From an uncultured SAR86 cluster bacterium (lineage in GTDB: Bacteria; Pseudomonadota; Gammaproteobacteria; Magnimaribacterales; AG-339-G14), in assembly GCA_902587545.1 (NCBI GenBank), contig CACILL010000001.1, positions 1 through 64,000 on the forward strand: a DNA stretch of 64,000 nucleotides, written 5' to 3'. The notes below the pieces were generated by a model. The model was not told the origin of the DNA and did not search any database. It worked only from the letters and a program-made list of their open reading frames with translations. The position numbers and the translations under genes were made by a program. Numbering within the stretch: position 1 is the stretch's first letter; each line of letters starts with the position of its first letter. Of the stretch, positions 16,554 to 26,809 are shown piece by piece.

Positions 16554-19500
16554 TTAACTATAAAAATTTCTGGCATTTAAAAATAATTTGAACCAAGGAC
16601 TATGCTTTCCTTTTTCATCAGTCCAGGACAATTGATTATTTAAAAAACTTCTTTCAGGATGGGGCATCATAATTAAAAACCTTCCATCATCATTTGTCAC
16701 AGCGGTAATGCCATTCGTGGAGCCATTGGGATTTTCTGGGAATTCTTTAGCTTCTATGCCTTTATTTGTACAAAATTGCATAGGTGCTAAATTATCAGAA
16801 ATTATTTTTTTTGCGCTTACGTGTTCAGGAAAAATCATTTTACCTTCTCCATGATTTACAGGTACTAAAAGCTGAGAACCTTCCATGCCATCAAAAAAAT
16901 TGGATTTGGATTTGTTTATTTTTACTTGAACCATTCTGGCTTCAAATCTATTACTGTTATTTCTTTCTAATTTAGGCCAATGTTCGGAGCCTGGAATCAA
17001 TTCTTTAAGCTCTGACATAACCTGACATCCATTGCAGATTCCCAACGCAAAAGTATCTTGTCGATGAAAGAATTCAAAAAATTTATCTTTAAGCTTTGAA
17101 TTAGATTTTATTGACTGCGCCCACCCTCTTCCTGCTCCAAGGATATCGCCATAAGAAAAGCCCCCTGGAAAAGCAAGGCCCTGAAAATTATCTAAAGAAC
17201 TCGAATTATCTATAAGATCTCTCATGTGAACATCAATAACTTTGAAGCCAGCTTGAGAAAAAGCTGCTGCCATTTCTAAATGAGAATTAACTCCTTGATC
17301 TCTCATGATAGCTATTTTTGGAGTCCTACTTAGATATCTTTTATTCAATTTAAAATTAAATTTTTGGGTAAGCTTTGACCTCTTTGGATCAAGCAAAAAT
17401 CTATGCTCTTGTTTTGTTGTTTCTTGATTGTCTCGAAGCAGTTTGATGTTATAAGAAACGCTTGACCATGAATGCATTAAAACTTTACGACTCATTCTTA
17501 AACTTTGACTAGAAGTTTTAAGAAAAAGATTATTTGTATTATTAGTTGAACCAATATTAAAAAAAGAATTCTTTAAACCTAGTTTTACAAAATCTTTTTT
17601 AAACTCAGAAAAATCTTTTTTGTTAATCTGAAAAAGCAAACCTAACTCTTCAGAAAATAAACTGCTAGATTCTTTTAAGAAAGAAATTTTAGAAAGATCA
17701 AGATTTAAACCACACCCTCCAGCCAGCATCATTTCAACCGCGGAAACAATTAAACCGCCATCTGAAATATCATGGAAAGAGAATATTCTTTTTTTAAGGA
17801 TCTTGGTTGCCAAGTAATTATAAATTTTTGGAAATTCATCTACACACTCTAAATTGGGAGTTTCAAGATTTGTTTGTTGAGTTACTTCCGAGAAAATAGA
17901 TCCTCCCAGGCGTTTTTTTGTTTTTGAAAGATCTAAGTAAACTAGTGAAAGCTCATTACTATCTATCAGTTGGGGTGTGATGCTTTTTTTGACGTTTTTT
18001 ATTTTTGTAAAAGCGCTGATAATTAAACTTTGTGGGGATAAATTAGTTTTTTTATCTTTTTGCCATATTGTTTTCATTGATAGCGAATCTTTTCCAACGG
18101 GAACGGCTATTCTCCAGGGCTTGCATACTTTTTGGGTCAACTCTTTTACTGTGTTGAATAAATCTGTTTTTCTTTGAGCATTGTCAGGACTTGCCATCCA
18201 GTTTGCGGATACTTTTATATCGTATAGTTTAGATACTCCTGAGGGCAGGAGATTTAATAAAGCCTCTGCAAGAGCTAGTTTTCCGGCTGCGACAGGATTA
18301 GAAATTGCAATTGGAGACTTTTCCCCCATTGCCATAGCTTCTCCAGAATTTGTATTGAAATCTGACAATGTAATTGCATGGTCAGCAACGGGAACTTGAT
18401 ATGGACCCACAAATTGATCCCTGTAAGTTAAGCCTCCTACACTTCTATCTCCAATGTTAATAAGAAAGCTTTTAGAACCAACTGTAGGATGTCTCAATAC
18501 ATCTAATAGCGTTTTTTTAAGATTTATTTTTTTAGATTTATCAAAAGAGTCTATCTTTCTGTCTGAGATAATTTCATGGGTGTTTTTTTCTTTATATCCA
18601 AAGATAGTATCCATAGGAAGATGGATTGGATATTTTCCAGTTTTACTATCTTTAAGTTCAAAAGTTTTTTTAGCTGTTAGAGTCCCAACAACCGCGTGGG
18701 GACATTTTTCTCTCTCACAAAATGCTTTGAATTCTTCTAAAGAATCTTTTTCCACCGCTAAAACGTATCTTTCTTGTGATTCGTTAGACCATATTTCTAA
18801 AGCCGACATAGAATTGTCAGCAAGAGGAATCTTTCTCAAATCAACACAAGCTCCCATGCTGCAATCTTTAGCTAACTCTGGTATTGCATTTGAAAGGCCT
18901 CCAGCACCAACGTCATGAATGAATAAAATAGGATTTTTTGATTTTTTTAAAGAACATAAATTGATGACTTCTTGGCATCTTCTTTGCATCTCAGGATTAG
19001 ATCTTTGCACTGAAGCATAGTCCAAGGATTCGTCAGAAGAACCTGCTTGGACTGAAGAAGCAGAACCTCCACCTAGCCCGATTAAATAACCAGGTCCTCC
19101 TAAAACAATAATCTTTGTTCCAGGTTTAACCTTCTTTTTGAATGTATTGTTTGAACCTATACTTCCTAATCCTCCAGCGATCATTATTGGTTTATGAAAT
19201 CCATAATGAGTCCCATCATTTTTTTGCTCAAAAGATCTGAAATAGCCATTTAAATTTGGTCTTCCAAATTCATTATTAAATGAAGCTGCCCCAAGAGGAC
19301 CCTCAATCATTATTTTTTTTGGTGAAGAAATTCGTTTGGGGCGATCTTCTTTAAACTCCCATTTTTCTTTTAAACTTTCAAGTCTTAAATAAGATACAGA
19401 ATATCCAGTTAAACCGGCTTTTGGTTGTGCTCCAATGCCTGTAGCTCCTTCATCTCTTATCTCACCACCAGATCCCGTAGCAGCTCCTTCAAAAGGAGAA

Positions 19501-20381
19501 ACTGCAGTTGGATGATTGTGAGTCTCAACCTTTATACAAATATTATGTTTTAAATTCTTAGTCTGATACTCCCTCTTATTTGTATCTAAATGAAATTTTT
19601 CTGAACTTTCTGATTCAATTACTGCTGCATTATCATCATAGGCAACGAGCACTCCATCTTTAAAATTCTTATGAGTAGATTTTATTTGTTGAAATAAACT
19701 TGGTTCATTTTCTTCAGATAAATTCTGCCAAGAAGTATTAAAAAACTTATGACGACAGTGTTCAGAGTTTGCTTGAGAAAACATCATCAGCTCTACATCT
19801 GTAGGATTTCTTTTAAGAGATTTATAACTATTTACCAAGTAATTGATCTCTTGATCGTTCAAACCAAAGCCAAATTTTTGATTAGCTTCGATATAGCTTT
19901 GATAGCTATTTTTTAGATATTTGAAAGAAAATGAATTTTTATTGGGTTTGGTAAAAAAAGATTCAATGCTTTTTAATCCAATTGAAAACTCTTCAGTAAG
20001 ATAATCAAAAGGGAAGTTTTCCTTTTTAAGTAATTTTTCAGAAAAGCCTTCTGTTTCCAAACCTTTGATTCTTTCTATTCTTTGGACCTCATTTAAATTA
20101 CAAGAAGTAAAAATATCCTCAGTTTTCGAAGACCAGGGTGATTGTGAGCAATTCCTTGGCGAGAGAAAAATAATATCTTTTGAAAATCTTAACGAACTAT
20201 TAGCATTTATATCCAACAACTCATAAATTTTTTCAACTTTATTTTTTGGTATATCTTTCCAAGCTTTATTTAAAAGTAAAAGATAAAAATAATTTATAGA
20301 GAGATAGTTTGAATTTTCTTCTGAAAGGACTCTTTCGCCAGCAATAATAACTGTTCTAGAATTTAAAACTTTAAAGGGCAT
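16554..20381 (-). CDS. purL: Phosphoribosylformylglycinamidine synthase
   Basis: Full-length single-chain FGAM synthase (1275 aa), the fourth purine step: FGAR + Gln + ATP to FGAM. The N-terminal and linker region is followed by the ATPase core (VETHNHPTAVSPFEGAATG; HDVGAGGLSNAIPELA; ISDGGLIVSAVEMMLAGGCG). The C-terminal class I glutaminase has the nucleophile in GICNGCQ, AFPGGFSYGD and the His-Glu pair in MPHPERS. This is the large proteobacterial type, not the three-subunit PurLQS form. ATG at 20381; 41 bases separate it from uvrB. purF lies at 30-31 kb. Confidence 0.97.
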   Translation of the reverse strand: MPFKVLNSRTVIIAGERVLSEENSNYLSINYFYLLLLNKAWKDIPKNKVEKIYELLDINANSSLRFSKDIIFLSPRNCSQSPWSSKTEDIFTSCNLNEVQRIERIKGLETEGFSEKLLKKENFPFDYLTEEFSIGLKSIESFFTKPNKNSFSFKYLKNSYQSYIEANQKFGFGLNDQEINYLVNSYKSLKRNPTDVELMMFSQANSEHCRHKFFNTSWQNLSEENEPSLFQQIKSTHKNFKDGVLVAYDDNAAVIESESSEKFHLDTNKREYQTKNLKHNICIKVETHNHPTAVSPFEGAATGSGGEIRDEGATGIGAQPKAGLTGYSVSYLRLESLKEKWEFKEDRPKRISSPKKIMIEGPLGAASFNNEFGRPNLNGYFRSFEQKNDGTHYGFHKPIMIAGGLGSIGSNNTFKKKVKPGTKIIVLGGPGYLIGLGGGSASSVQAGSSDESLDYASVQRSNPEMQRRCQEVINLCSLKKSKNPILFIHDVGAGGLSNAIPELAKDCSMGACVDLRKIPLADNSMSALEIWSNESQERYVLAVEKDSLEEFKAFCEREKCPHAVVGTLTAKKTFELKDSKTGKYPIHLPMDTIFGYKEKNTHEIISDRKIDSFDKSKKINLKKTLLDVLRHPTVGSKSFLINIGDRSVGGLTYRDQFVGPYQVPVADHAITLSDFNTNSGEAMAMGEKSPIAISNPVAAGKLALAEALLNLLPSGVSKLYDIKVSANWMASPDNAQRKTDLFNTVKELTQKVCKPWRIAVPVGKDSLSMKTIWQKDKKTNLSPQSLIISAFTKIKNVKKSITPQLIDSNELSLVYLDLSKTKKRLGGSIFSEVTQQTNLETPNLECVDEFPKIYNYLATKILKKRIFSFHDISDGGLIVSAVEMMLAGGCGLNLDLSKISFLKESSSLFSEELGLLFQINKKDFSEFKKDFVKLGLKNSFFNIGSTNNTNNLFLKTSSQSLRMSRKVLMHSWSSVSYNIKLLRDNQETTKQEHRFLLDPKRSKLTQKFNFKLNKRYLSRTPKIAIMRDQGVNSHLEMAAAFSQAGFKVIDVHMRDLIDNSSSLDNFQGLAFPGGFSYGDILGAGRGWAQSIKSNSKLKDKFFEFFHRQDTFALGICNGCQVMSELKELIPGSEHWPKLERNNSNRFEARMVQVKINKSKSNFFDGMEGSQLLVPVNHGEGKMIFPEHVSAKKIISDNLAPMQFCTNKGIEAKEFPENPNGSTNGITAVTNDDGRFLIMMPHPERSFLNNQLSWTDEKGKHSPWFKLFLNARNFYS

Positions 20382-20422
20382 CTAAAAAAGAAAAATTATA
20401 CCTCAAAACAAAAGTATTATTT

Positions 20423-22420
20423 TCAGCTTAGTAATAATTTTTCTTTGAGATTTGATATTTTATCTCGCAGAGAGGCTGCTTCTTCAAATTCTAATTTGTT
20501 TGCATGGCTAAGCATCAACTTTTCTAAATCATCAATTTTTGCCGATAAATCTTTAGGATTTAAAAATTCTTCATCAAGTTTGTCTTCTACCTTTTTTATG
20601 AATTGTTTTTTAGAAGAAAGTTTTGACCCTTCCATAATATCTGAAATTGGTTTGTAAATTCCTTGAGGCTTTATGTTATTTTTTTTGTTAAATTTTTCTT
20701 GAATCTTTCTTCGTCTTGCAGTTTCATCAAGAGTCCTTTGTATAGAGCCTGTCATTGAGTCAGCATATAAAATTGCATGACCTTTTTCATGTCTTGCTGC
20801 CCTACCAATGGTTTGGATCATACTTGTTTCTGATCTTAAGAAACCTTCTTTATCGGCATCAAGAATTGCAACTAAAGATACCTCAGGAAGATCTAATCCT
20901 TCTCTCAAAAGGTTTATTCCAACAAGCACATCAAAATTACCCATTCTGAGCTCTCTTAAAATTTCTACTCTTTCAACGGTATCAATATCTGAATGCAGAT
21001 ATCTAACATTGATATCTCTTTCGAATAAATATTGGCTTAAATCTTCAGCCATCCTTTTTGTTAAAACAGTGGCCAGTACTCTTTCTTTTTTTTGTATTTT
21101 TTTCTGTATTTCAGATATCAAATCATCGACTTGATTTGTAGCAGGTCTTATTTCAATAGAGGGATCCAATAAACCCGTTGGTCGAGCTATCATCTCAATT
21201 AACTGATCTAAGTGATTATCTTCATACTCACCCGGAGTGGCTGATACAAAAACCTTTTGTCCAGACATTGATTCCCATTCATCAAAACGTAAGGGACGAT
21301 TATCAAGGGCGCTGGGTAATCTGAAACCGTAATCAGCTAGAGTTTCTTTTCGAGATCTATCTCCTCTATACATACCCTTAATTTGAGGAAGCGAAACATG
21401 CGACTCGTCGACAAACACAATAGTGTCTTCAGGGAGATAGTCATATAGAGTTGGAGGAGCCTCTCCTTCGTTTCTCCCAGATAAATATCTTGAGTAATTC
21501 TCTATTCCTGAACAGTAACCAAGTTCTTTGATCATTTCCAGATCAAACTTCGTTCTCTCTTCGATTCTCTGAGCTTCGATAAATTTTTCATTTTTTTTAA
21601 AGTATTTAACTCTTTGTTGCATTTCAGAGCGTATTTTTTTCATGGCTGAAAGCATAATATCTCTGGTAGTAACATAATGAGTTTTTGGAAAGATTGTTGC
21701 TCGAGGCACATCTCTAAAAATCTCTCCGGTTAGGGGATCGAAAAATTTCAAGGATTCAATTTCTTTATCAAAAAATTCAACTCTTAGAGCCTCTTTTTCA
21801 GACTCTGCGGGGAAAATATCTACCACATCACCCTTTACTCTGTAAGTAGCTCTTTTAAATTCAATATCATTTCTTGTATATTGCAGTTCAGCCAGCCTCA
21901 GTAAAAGCTTGCCAAGTTCTAGTTCATCTCCTCTGTCTAAATGAAGAACCATTTTCAAATAAGATTTCGGATCTCCTAGCCCATAAATTGCTGAGACCGT
22001 GGCAACTATGATCACATCTCTTCTTTCGAGTACTGCTTTCGTAGCAGATAATCTCATTTGTTCAATATGTTCATTTATGGAGGCATCTTTCTCAATAAAG
22101 ACATCTGAAGAAGGTACATAAGCTTCAGGCTGATAGTAATCATAGTAAGAAACAAAATACTCAACAGCATTGTCAGGAAAAAACTCCTTGAATTCTCCGT
22201 ATAACTGAGCAGCAAGAGTTTTGTTATGAGACATAACAATAGCCGGTCTTTGTAAATTCTCAATGACATTTGCCATAGCAAAAGTTTTGCCTGATCCAGT
22301 AACGCCTTTTAAGGTTTGATTTAAGAGACCAGACTTCAAACCATTTACAATTTTTTGAATCGCCTGAGGTTGATCACCTGAGGGTCCAAAGTTAGATTTA
22401 ATTTTAAATGACTTGCTCAT
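20423..22420 (-). CDS. uvrB: Excinuclease ABC subunit B
   Basis: UvrB (665 aa) is the damage-verifying helicase-like core of nucleotide excision repair, working with UvrA and UvrC. Walker A GVTGSGKT is at residues 39-46, the beta-hairpin motif [15 protein letters not shown] follows, then [21 protein letters not shown], helicase motif [14 protein letters not shown] and a C-terminal UVR domain (about 625-662) for UvrC contact. The ATG is at 22420. The 34-base gap to tRNA-Asn shows no SOS box, although lexA in this window has a perfect one. Confidence 0.97.
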   Translation of the reverse strand: MSKSFKIKSNFGPSGDQPQAIQKIVNGLKSGLLNQTLKGVTGSGKTFAMANVIENLQRPAIVMSHNKTLAAQLYGEFKEFFPDNAVEYFVSYYDYYQPEAYVPSSDVFIEKDASINEHIEQMRLSATKAVLERRDVIIVATVSAIYGLGDPKSYLKMVLHLDRGDELELGKLLLRLAELQYTRNDIEFKRATYRVKGDVVDIFPAESEKEALRVEFFDKEIESLKFFDPLTGEIFRDVPRATIFPKTHYVTTRDIMLSAMKKIRSEMQQRVKYFKKNEKFIEAQRIEERTKFDLEMIKELGYCSGIENYSRYLSGRNEGEAPPTLYDYLPEDTIVFVDESHVSLPQIKGMYRGDRSRKETLADYGFRLPSALDNRPLRFDEWESMSGQKVFVSATPGEYEDNHLDQLIEMIARPTGLLDPSIEIRPATNQVDDLISEIQKKIQKKERVLATVLTKRMAEDLSQYLFERDINVRYLHSDIDTVERVEILRELRMGNFDVLVGINLLREGLDLPEVSLVAILDADKEGFLRSETSMIQTIGRAARHEKGHAILYADSMTGSIQRTLDETARRRKIQEKFNKKNNIKPQGIYKPISDIMEGSKLSSKKQFIKKVEDKLDEEFLNPKDLSAKIDDLEKLMLSHANKLEFEEAASLRDKISNLKEKLLLS

Positions 22421-22443
22421 TATTTAATTTTTTTGCTTATAAT
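22413..22443 (+). promoter_or_regulatory. Probable promoter of tRNA-Asn
   Basis: A TATAAT -10 hexamer at 22438-22443 lies 11 bases before the mature tRNA-Asn 5' end, and a TTGCTC -35-like hexamer at 22413-22418 precedes it by 19 bases. The -35 part overlaps the first codons of the divergent uvrB. The same promoter could serve the nuclease gene just beyond the tRNA. Confidence 0.45.
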
Positions 22444-22454
22444 ACATTCCTTTT

Positions 22455-22530
<76 letters not shown>

Positions 22531-22539
22531 AAAGATACA

Positions 22540-23256
22540 ATGCCTATTTATTCTAGCGAATCATCAGAACCATACAAATTAAGTCGATCAAGAATTGAGA
22601 ATTTTTGTAGATGTAAAAAATGCTTCTACTTAGAAGAAAAACTTGGTATTTCAAAGCCAGCCCAGTTTCCCTTTAATCTAAATAATGCTGTGGATGAATT
22701 ATTAAAAAATGAATTTGATAACTTTAGAGGTACCAAAGACAATCACCCTCTAATATATGAGTACGGCATAGATGCGAAACCTTTTGAGCACCCAGAAATT
22801 GAAAATTGGCGAACTAGAAATAAAGGCATTGGCTTTTTAGACAATGACACAAACTTATATTTTTATGGCCTAGTTGATGATGTTTGGATAAGTACGGTAA
22901 ATGAAAAACTCATCATTGTTGATTACAAAGCAACCTCTAAAAAAGGCGAAGTATCTTTGGATGCTCCTTGGCAAATTAGTTACAAAAGACAGGTTGAAAT
23001 TTATCAATGGCTTTTTAAAAAAAATGGTTTTGATGTTGAAGACATTGCTTATTTTGTTTACTGCAACGGTAGAGCCGACAAAAAGGAATTTAATAATCTT
23101 TTAGAATTTAAAACTAAGGTTATTAGCTATAAAGGAAATACTGACTGGATAGATCCAGTTACAAGAGAGATAAAAAAAGTACTAGACGATGATAAAATTC
23201 CGGAACCAAATCCTAGTTGTGAATATTGCAGATACATAACTAAAGCTAATTTATAG
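22540..23256 (+). CDS. RecB/Cas4-like PD-(D/E)XK nuclease with cysteine cluster
   Basis: A 238-aa protein with the RecB-family nuclease core: acidic GLVDDVW (D113/D114), VDYKAT (D128, K130) and the QxxxY motif (Q151, Y155) typical of RecB, AddB and Cas4. An N-terminal CRCKKC group (C23, C25, C28) and a C-terminal CEYC pair (C227, C230) flank the core and could hold an iron-sulfur cluster as in Cas4 and AddB. There is no helicase domain and no cas gene nearby. A DNA exonuclease or repair role is inferred. It begins with ATG 9 bases after tRNA-Asn and ends 7 bases before the antiporter. Confidence 0.8.
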   Translation: MPIYSSESSEPYKLSRSRIENFCRCKKCFYLEEKLGISKPAQFPFNLNNAVDELLKNEFDNFRGTKDNHPLIYEYGIDAKPFEHPEIENWRTRNKGIGFLDNDTNLYFYGLVDDVWISTVNEKLIIVDYKATSKKGEVSLDAPWQISYKRQVEIYQWLFKKNGFDVEDIAYFVYCNGRADKKEFNNLLEFKTKVISYKGNTDWIDPVTREIKKVLDDDKIPEPNPSCEYCRYITKANL

Positions 23257-23263
23257 GAGAAAC

Positions 23264-24205
23264 ATGGAATTATTTTACGCGACATTAATCTTCTTAATTG
23301 GCTTGGGCGTCTTGATCTCGGGAGCTGAGATTTTTATCCATCATAGTGCTCAATTGGGAGCTAAGTTAGGAATAAGCGACGTTATTATAGGAATTACTCT
23401 CGTCGCCCTTGGTACTTCGATTCCAGAAATATTTGTTAGCGTTTCTTCAATAATTAATGATGCTCCTGCTCTTGCTTTAGGGAATTCAATTGGTTCAAAC
23501 ATAAGCAATATAGCTATTATTTATGGGTTAAGTCTTTTTTGGTTGGCTTCCAAAACACTAAACATAAGTCTAAGAAATATTTTTATTTTGATTTTAAGTG
23601 TCTTGATTGCTGGTTGGGCTCTTTATGATTTAACAATTTCTGTCGCCGATTCGATAGTGTTCATAGCGCTGTTTATCCTCTTTGTTTTAAACCTCTTTAG
23701 AGAGAAGCCTGACGAAGTCCCAGAAAATACTCACAAAGATGAGTCTTTAACTAAAGTTTCCCTGTTGATTCTGCTAAGTTTGATTTTATTAGCAGTTGGT
23801 TCTGAGTTGACTGTACGAGGAGGAGTTGACTTGGCAATAGGCCTTGGTATTCCTGATGCTGTTATCGGCCTTACTATGATAGCCATTGGTACAAGCTTAC
23901 CTGAATTAGCAGCTTCCGTTTCTGCTCTAAGAAGAAGTAAAGGGAATATGGTTGTCGGAAATATTGTAGGCTCTAATATTTTAAATATAGTGCTAATTTT
24001 TCCAATAATCGGGATTGGCTCAACAGCTGTTTTTGATCAAGAGATTTTTAACCGAGATTTCATGGTTATGAGTGCATTGACAGCGGCTTTCATTTTATTA
24101 GTAACTGTTGGAAGAGGAGAAGGAAGTTTAAAGAAAGTTTTATATCCTGTATTTGCTATAGGCATGTTTGTTTCAATGGGTTTTTATCTAACTAGCTTAT
24201 TTTAA
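23264..24205 (+). CDS. Calcium/sodium antiporter (CaCA family, YrbG-like)
   Basis: An inner-membrane exchanger of 313 aa with the internal duplication of the CaCA family. Repeat alpha-1 is GTSIPEIFVSVSS with GNSIGSNISNIA, and alpha-2 is IGTSLPELAASVSA with GNIVGSNILNIV; the acidic residues in GTSxPE bind the cation. About ten hydrophobic segments are visible, with a charged loop near residues 145-160. It probably exports Ca2+ or a similar cation using Na+ or H+. A strong AGGAG ribosome site precedes the ATG. Its stop overlaps that of cysS by 4 bases. Confidence 0.92.
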   Translation: MELFYATLIFLIGLGVLISGAEIFIHHSAQLGAKLGISDVIIGITLVALGTSIPEIFVSVSSIINDAPALALGNSIGSNISNIAIIYGLSLFWLASKTLNISLRNIFILILSVLIAGWALYDLTISVADSIVFIALFILFVLNLFREKPDEVPENTHKDESLTKVSLLILLSLILLAVGSELTVRGGVDLAIGLGIPDAVIGLTMIAIGTSLPELAASVSALRRSKGNMVVGNIVGSNILNIVLIFPIIGIGSTAVFDQEIFNRDFMVMSALTAAFILLVTVGRGEGSLKKVLYPVFAIGMFVSMGFYLTSLF

Positions 24206-25566
24206 GACTTTTTTTTCCAGATCGTTTTTCCATCAAGATCTTCCAAGACAATACCTTTTTTTAGTAATTGATCTCTTATTTTATCTGCTAAATCAAATTT
24301 TTTGTTTCCTCTGGCATCGTTACGATCGCTAATCAGCTTTTCGATTTCTCTATCTGAAAGTTCAAGCTCTCCATATTTAAAATAATTTTCTGCTTCATCT
24401 AAAAGTAAACCTAAGGAATTAAGCAATACTTTAAGCGTAAATAACTTATCAGATGATAGGTCTCCGCCGCTTTCAGTATTAGCTGCATAAGCTTGAAGTA
24501 GGGAAAGAGCCTTGGGAGAGTTGAAATCATCTTGAAAAGCAGAAATGAATTCTTCTCTAAAAGTTTTGTCTTCATTAAATTTTCTAGGTGTTTTTATATC
24601 ACTGAATAACGTGTAAAACTTATCTAGAACTCTTTTTGCATTTTCTAAACCTTCTTTTGAATATGATATTGGGCTTCTGTAATGCGTCAAAAGAAAAAAT
24701 AACCTTAAAACCTCTGGATGAAAGTCTTTTAAGATATCTTTAACCGTAATAAAGTTTTTCAAAGATTTAGACATTTTTTTGTCTTCAATTCTTAATGGAC
24801 CGGTATGCATCCATAAGGATGCAAAATTTCTCTCAGTTGCGCACTCTGCTTGAGCTATTTCATTTTCATGATGGGGAAACTTTAAATCTAAGCCTCCTCC
24901 GTGAATATCGAACTCCTCGCCAAGATATTTTATGCTCATTGCAGAGCATTCAATATGCCAGCCAGGCCTCCCTTCTCCCCAAGGAGATGGCCAAGTGATC
25001 CCATCGGTATCCATTTTCCATAAAACAAAATCCGCTTGATGTTTTTTATTGAGATCCTTTATTGTTCTTTCTGCAGCAGATAGCTGATCTAAAGTCCTGT
25101 TAGCCAATTTTCCGTAGTCTTTAAATTTTTGTATATCAAAGTAAACATCCGATTCGTTCTTCCTATATGCATAGCCTTTTTCTTCAAGAGATTGAATCAT
25201 AGAAATGATCTCTTTAATATGATCAGATACTTTTGGCTCAACGTCAGGAGAATCAATACCCAGAGAAAAGAAATCATTGTGCATTTCTTTAATAAACTTT
25301 TTAGAAAAATCCAATGCTGGAATGCCCTCTTCTTTGGCACGATTTATAATTTTATCGTCAACATCTGTGATATTTCTTACATATTTTACTTTGAAGCCTA
25401 AAAACCTTAAAAATTTGACAATTACGTCGAAGTTAATAAAAGTTCTTGCATGCCCGATATGCACATCGTCATAAGGAGTTAACCCGCAAATATAAATACT
25501 GACTTCTCTTTTAATTTTGGGCTTAAAAGTCTCTTTTTTACCTGTGAGTGAATTGAATATTTTCAT
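24202..25566 (-). CDS. cysS: Cysteine--tRNA ligase
   Basis: Cysteinyl-tRNA synthetase (454 aa), class I. The zinc cysteine C27 ([10 protein letters not shown]), the HIGH motif at 36-39, the zinc-site [14 protein letters not shown] block, [18 protein letters not shown] and the KMSKS loop (about 265) are all present, with the helical anticodon region at the C-terminus. ATG at 25566. It is divergent from ppiB (34 bases apart), an arrangement commonly kept with ppiB-lpxH in gammaproteobacteria. Confidence 0.97.
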   Translation of the reverse strand: MKIFNSLTGKKETFKPKIKREVSIYICGLTPYDDVHIGHARTFINFDVIVKFLRFLGFKVKYVRNITDVDDKIINRAKEEGIPALDFSKKFIKEMHNDFFSLGIDSPDVEPKVSDHIKEIISMIQSLEEKGYAYRKNESDVYFDIQKFKDYGKLANRTLDQLSAAERTIKDLNKKHQADFVLWKMDTDGITWPSPWGEGRPGWHIECSAMSIKYLGEEFDIHGGGLDLKFPHHENEIAQAECATERNFASLWMHTGPLRIEDKKMSKSLKNFITVKDILKDFHPEVLRLFFLLTHYRSPISYSKEGLENAKRVLDKFYTLFSDIKTPRKFNEDKTFREEFISAFQDDFNSPKALSLLQAYAANTESGGDLSSDKLFTLKVLLNSLGLLLDEAENYFKYGELELSDREIEKLISDRNDARGNKKFDLADKIRDQLLKKGIVLEDLDGKTIWKKKS

Positions 25567-25600
25567 TTTTAAGTGAAGCTAGATAAGGGTATGATAAATT

Positions 25601-26095
25601 ATGAATGAAATAATACTTTTAACTATCACTACTTCCTTAGGTAGCTTTGATATTGAACTTTACCAAAAAGAAGCGCCCATAACAGCTAACAATTTTGTTG
25701 AATATGTGGAGCAAAATTTTTATGAAAATACTTTATTTCACAGAGTTATTCCAGGCTTTGTAATTCAAGGTGGAGGTTTTGAAATAGGTATGTCTCCTAA
25801 AGAAACCAATCCACCAATTAAAAATGAAGCAGATAACGGTCTCAAAAATGATAAATATACTTTGTCCATGGCGAGAACTCAGGATCTAGATTCTGCTACA
25901 TCTCAATTTTTTATTAACCTTGTCGATAATAAATCATTAGATTACCCTTCAATGGGGGGATATGCGGTTTTTGGAAAAGTTATCTCTGGAGAAGAAGTTA
26001 TTGACGAAATTGCATCTGTTAGAACTACAAACGTTGGTCCTTATCAAGATGTTCCTGTAGAAGATGTCTATATTATAAAAGTCGAAAAAAAATAA
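25601..26095 (+). CDS. ppiB: Cyclophilin peptidyl-prolyl isomerase (cytoplasmic)
   Basis: A 164-aa cyclophilin that catalyses cis-trans isomerisation before proline. Core motifs are NFVEYVEQNFYENTLFHRVI, PGFVIQGGGF and the SQFFINLVDN block, with VFGKVISGEEVIDEI near the end. No signal peptide is present, so it is PpiB rather than periplasmic PpiA. The stop codon directly abuts the lpxH start. Confidence 0.95.
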   Translation: MNEIILLTITTSLGSFDIELYQKEAPITANNFVEYVEQNFYENTLFHRVIPGFVIQGGGFEIGMSPKETNPPIKNEADNGLKNDKYTLSMARTQDLDSATSQFFINLVDNKSLDYPSMGGYAVFGKVISGEEVIDEIASVRTTNVGPYQDVPVEDVYIIKVEKK

Positions 26096-26809
26096 ATGTC
26101 GTCTTGTTTTATTTCTGATCTACATTTAGATCATAAACGCGAAGATATAAAAAAAGCTTTTTTCAAATTTCTAGAATCAGAGGCTTCTGAATTCAAAAAT
26201 CTTTACATTTTGGGAGATTTATTTGAAGTTTGGATCGGCGATGATTTTGAGGATAGATTTACAAGCGAAGTAATTTCTGAATTGAAAAAATTTTCTCTCA
26301 AAAATAAAAATATTTTCATAATGCACGGGAATAGAGATTTTCTTTTAGGAAAAAAATTTGCAGAAAAATGCGGCGCTAAATTAATCTTAGATCCGTTGAT
26401 ATTAAATAATGAAGGGAAAAAAATTATGCTGTCTCATGGAGATATTTTTTGTACAGATGATTTGGAATATCAAAATTTTAAAGAGAAAGTTAGAAATGAA
26501 AAATGGCAAAAAGAATTCCTCTCAAAAGATCTAAAAGATCGAGAAGAAATTGCAAAAAACCTTCGGAAGGAAAGTACAAAGAAAAATTCAAAAAAAGAAG
26601 ACTATTTAATGGATGTAAATAAATTGGAAGTAGAAAAAATTGCTCAAGAGAATAAAGTTGAGATTTTAATCCATGGGCATGTGCATCGCCCTAAAGTTCA
26701 CAATGAAGCCTTTGGTCAAAGATTTGTCCTAGGTGATTGGGATAAAAAATACTGGTTTATAAGTTTAATAGGAGAAAAAATCAGCCTTCACTCAAGTGAA
26801 ATTACATAG
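26096..26809 (+). CDS. lpxH: UDP-2,3-diacylglucosamine diphosphatase
   Basis: LpxH hydrolyses UDP-2,3-diacylglucosamine to lipid X in lipid A synthesis at the inner-membrane surface. The 237-aa protein shows the full metallophosphoesterase motif set: ISDLHLD (6-12), ILGDLFEVWIGDD, MHGNRDFLLG, LSHGDIFCTDD and HGHVHRPKVH. The gene starts on the base after the ppiB stop. Its presence implies an LPS-bearing outer membrane. It overlaps the convergent DUF1289 gene by 8 bases. Confidence 0.94.
   Translation: MSSCFISDLHLDHKREDIKKAFFKFLESEASEFKNLYILGDLFEVWIGDDFEDRFTSEVISELKKFSLKNKNIFIMHGNRDFLLGKKFAEKCGAKLILDPLILNNEGKKIMLSHGDIFCTDDLEYQNFKEKVRNEKWQKEFLSKDLKDREEIAKNLRKESTKKNSKKEDYLMDVNKLEVEKIAQENKVEILIHGHVHRPKVHNEAFGQRFVLGDWDKKYWFISLIGEKISLHSSEIT

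Noticed and set aside
18454-18918. 154-aa open frame antisense to purL
   Set aside because: Purely complementary to a conserved essential enzyme, with composition expected from antisense of that gene.
22540-23256. Calling the nuclease a Cas4 and looking for a CRISPR locus
   Set aside because: No repeat array, cas1, cas2 or effector gene is present on either side; the cysteine layout is also not that of Cas4.
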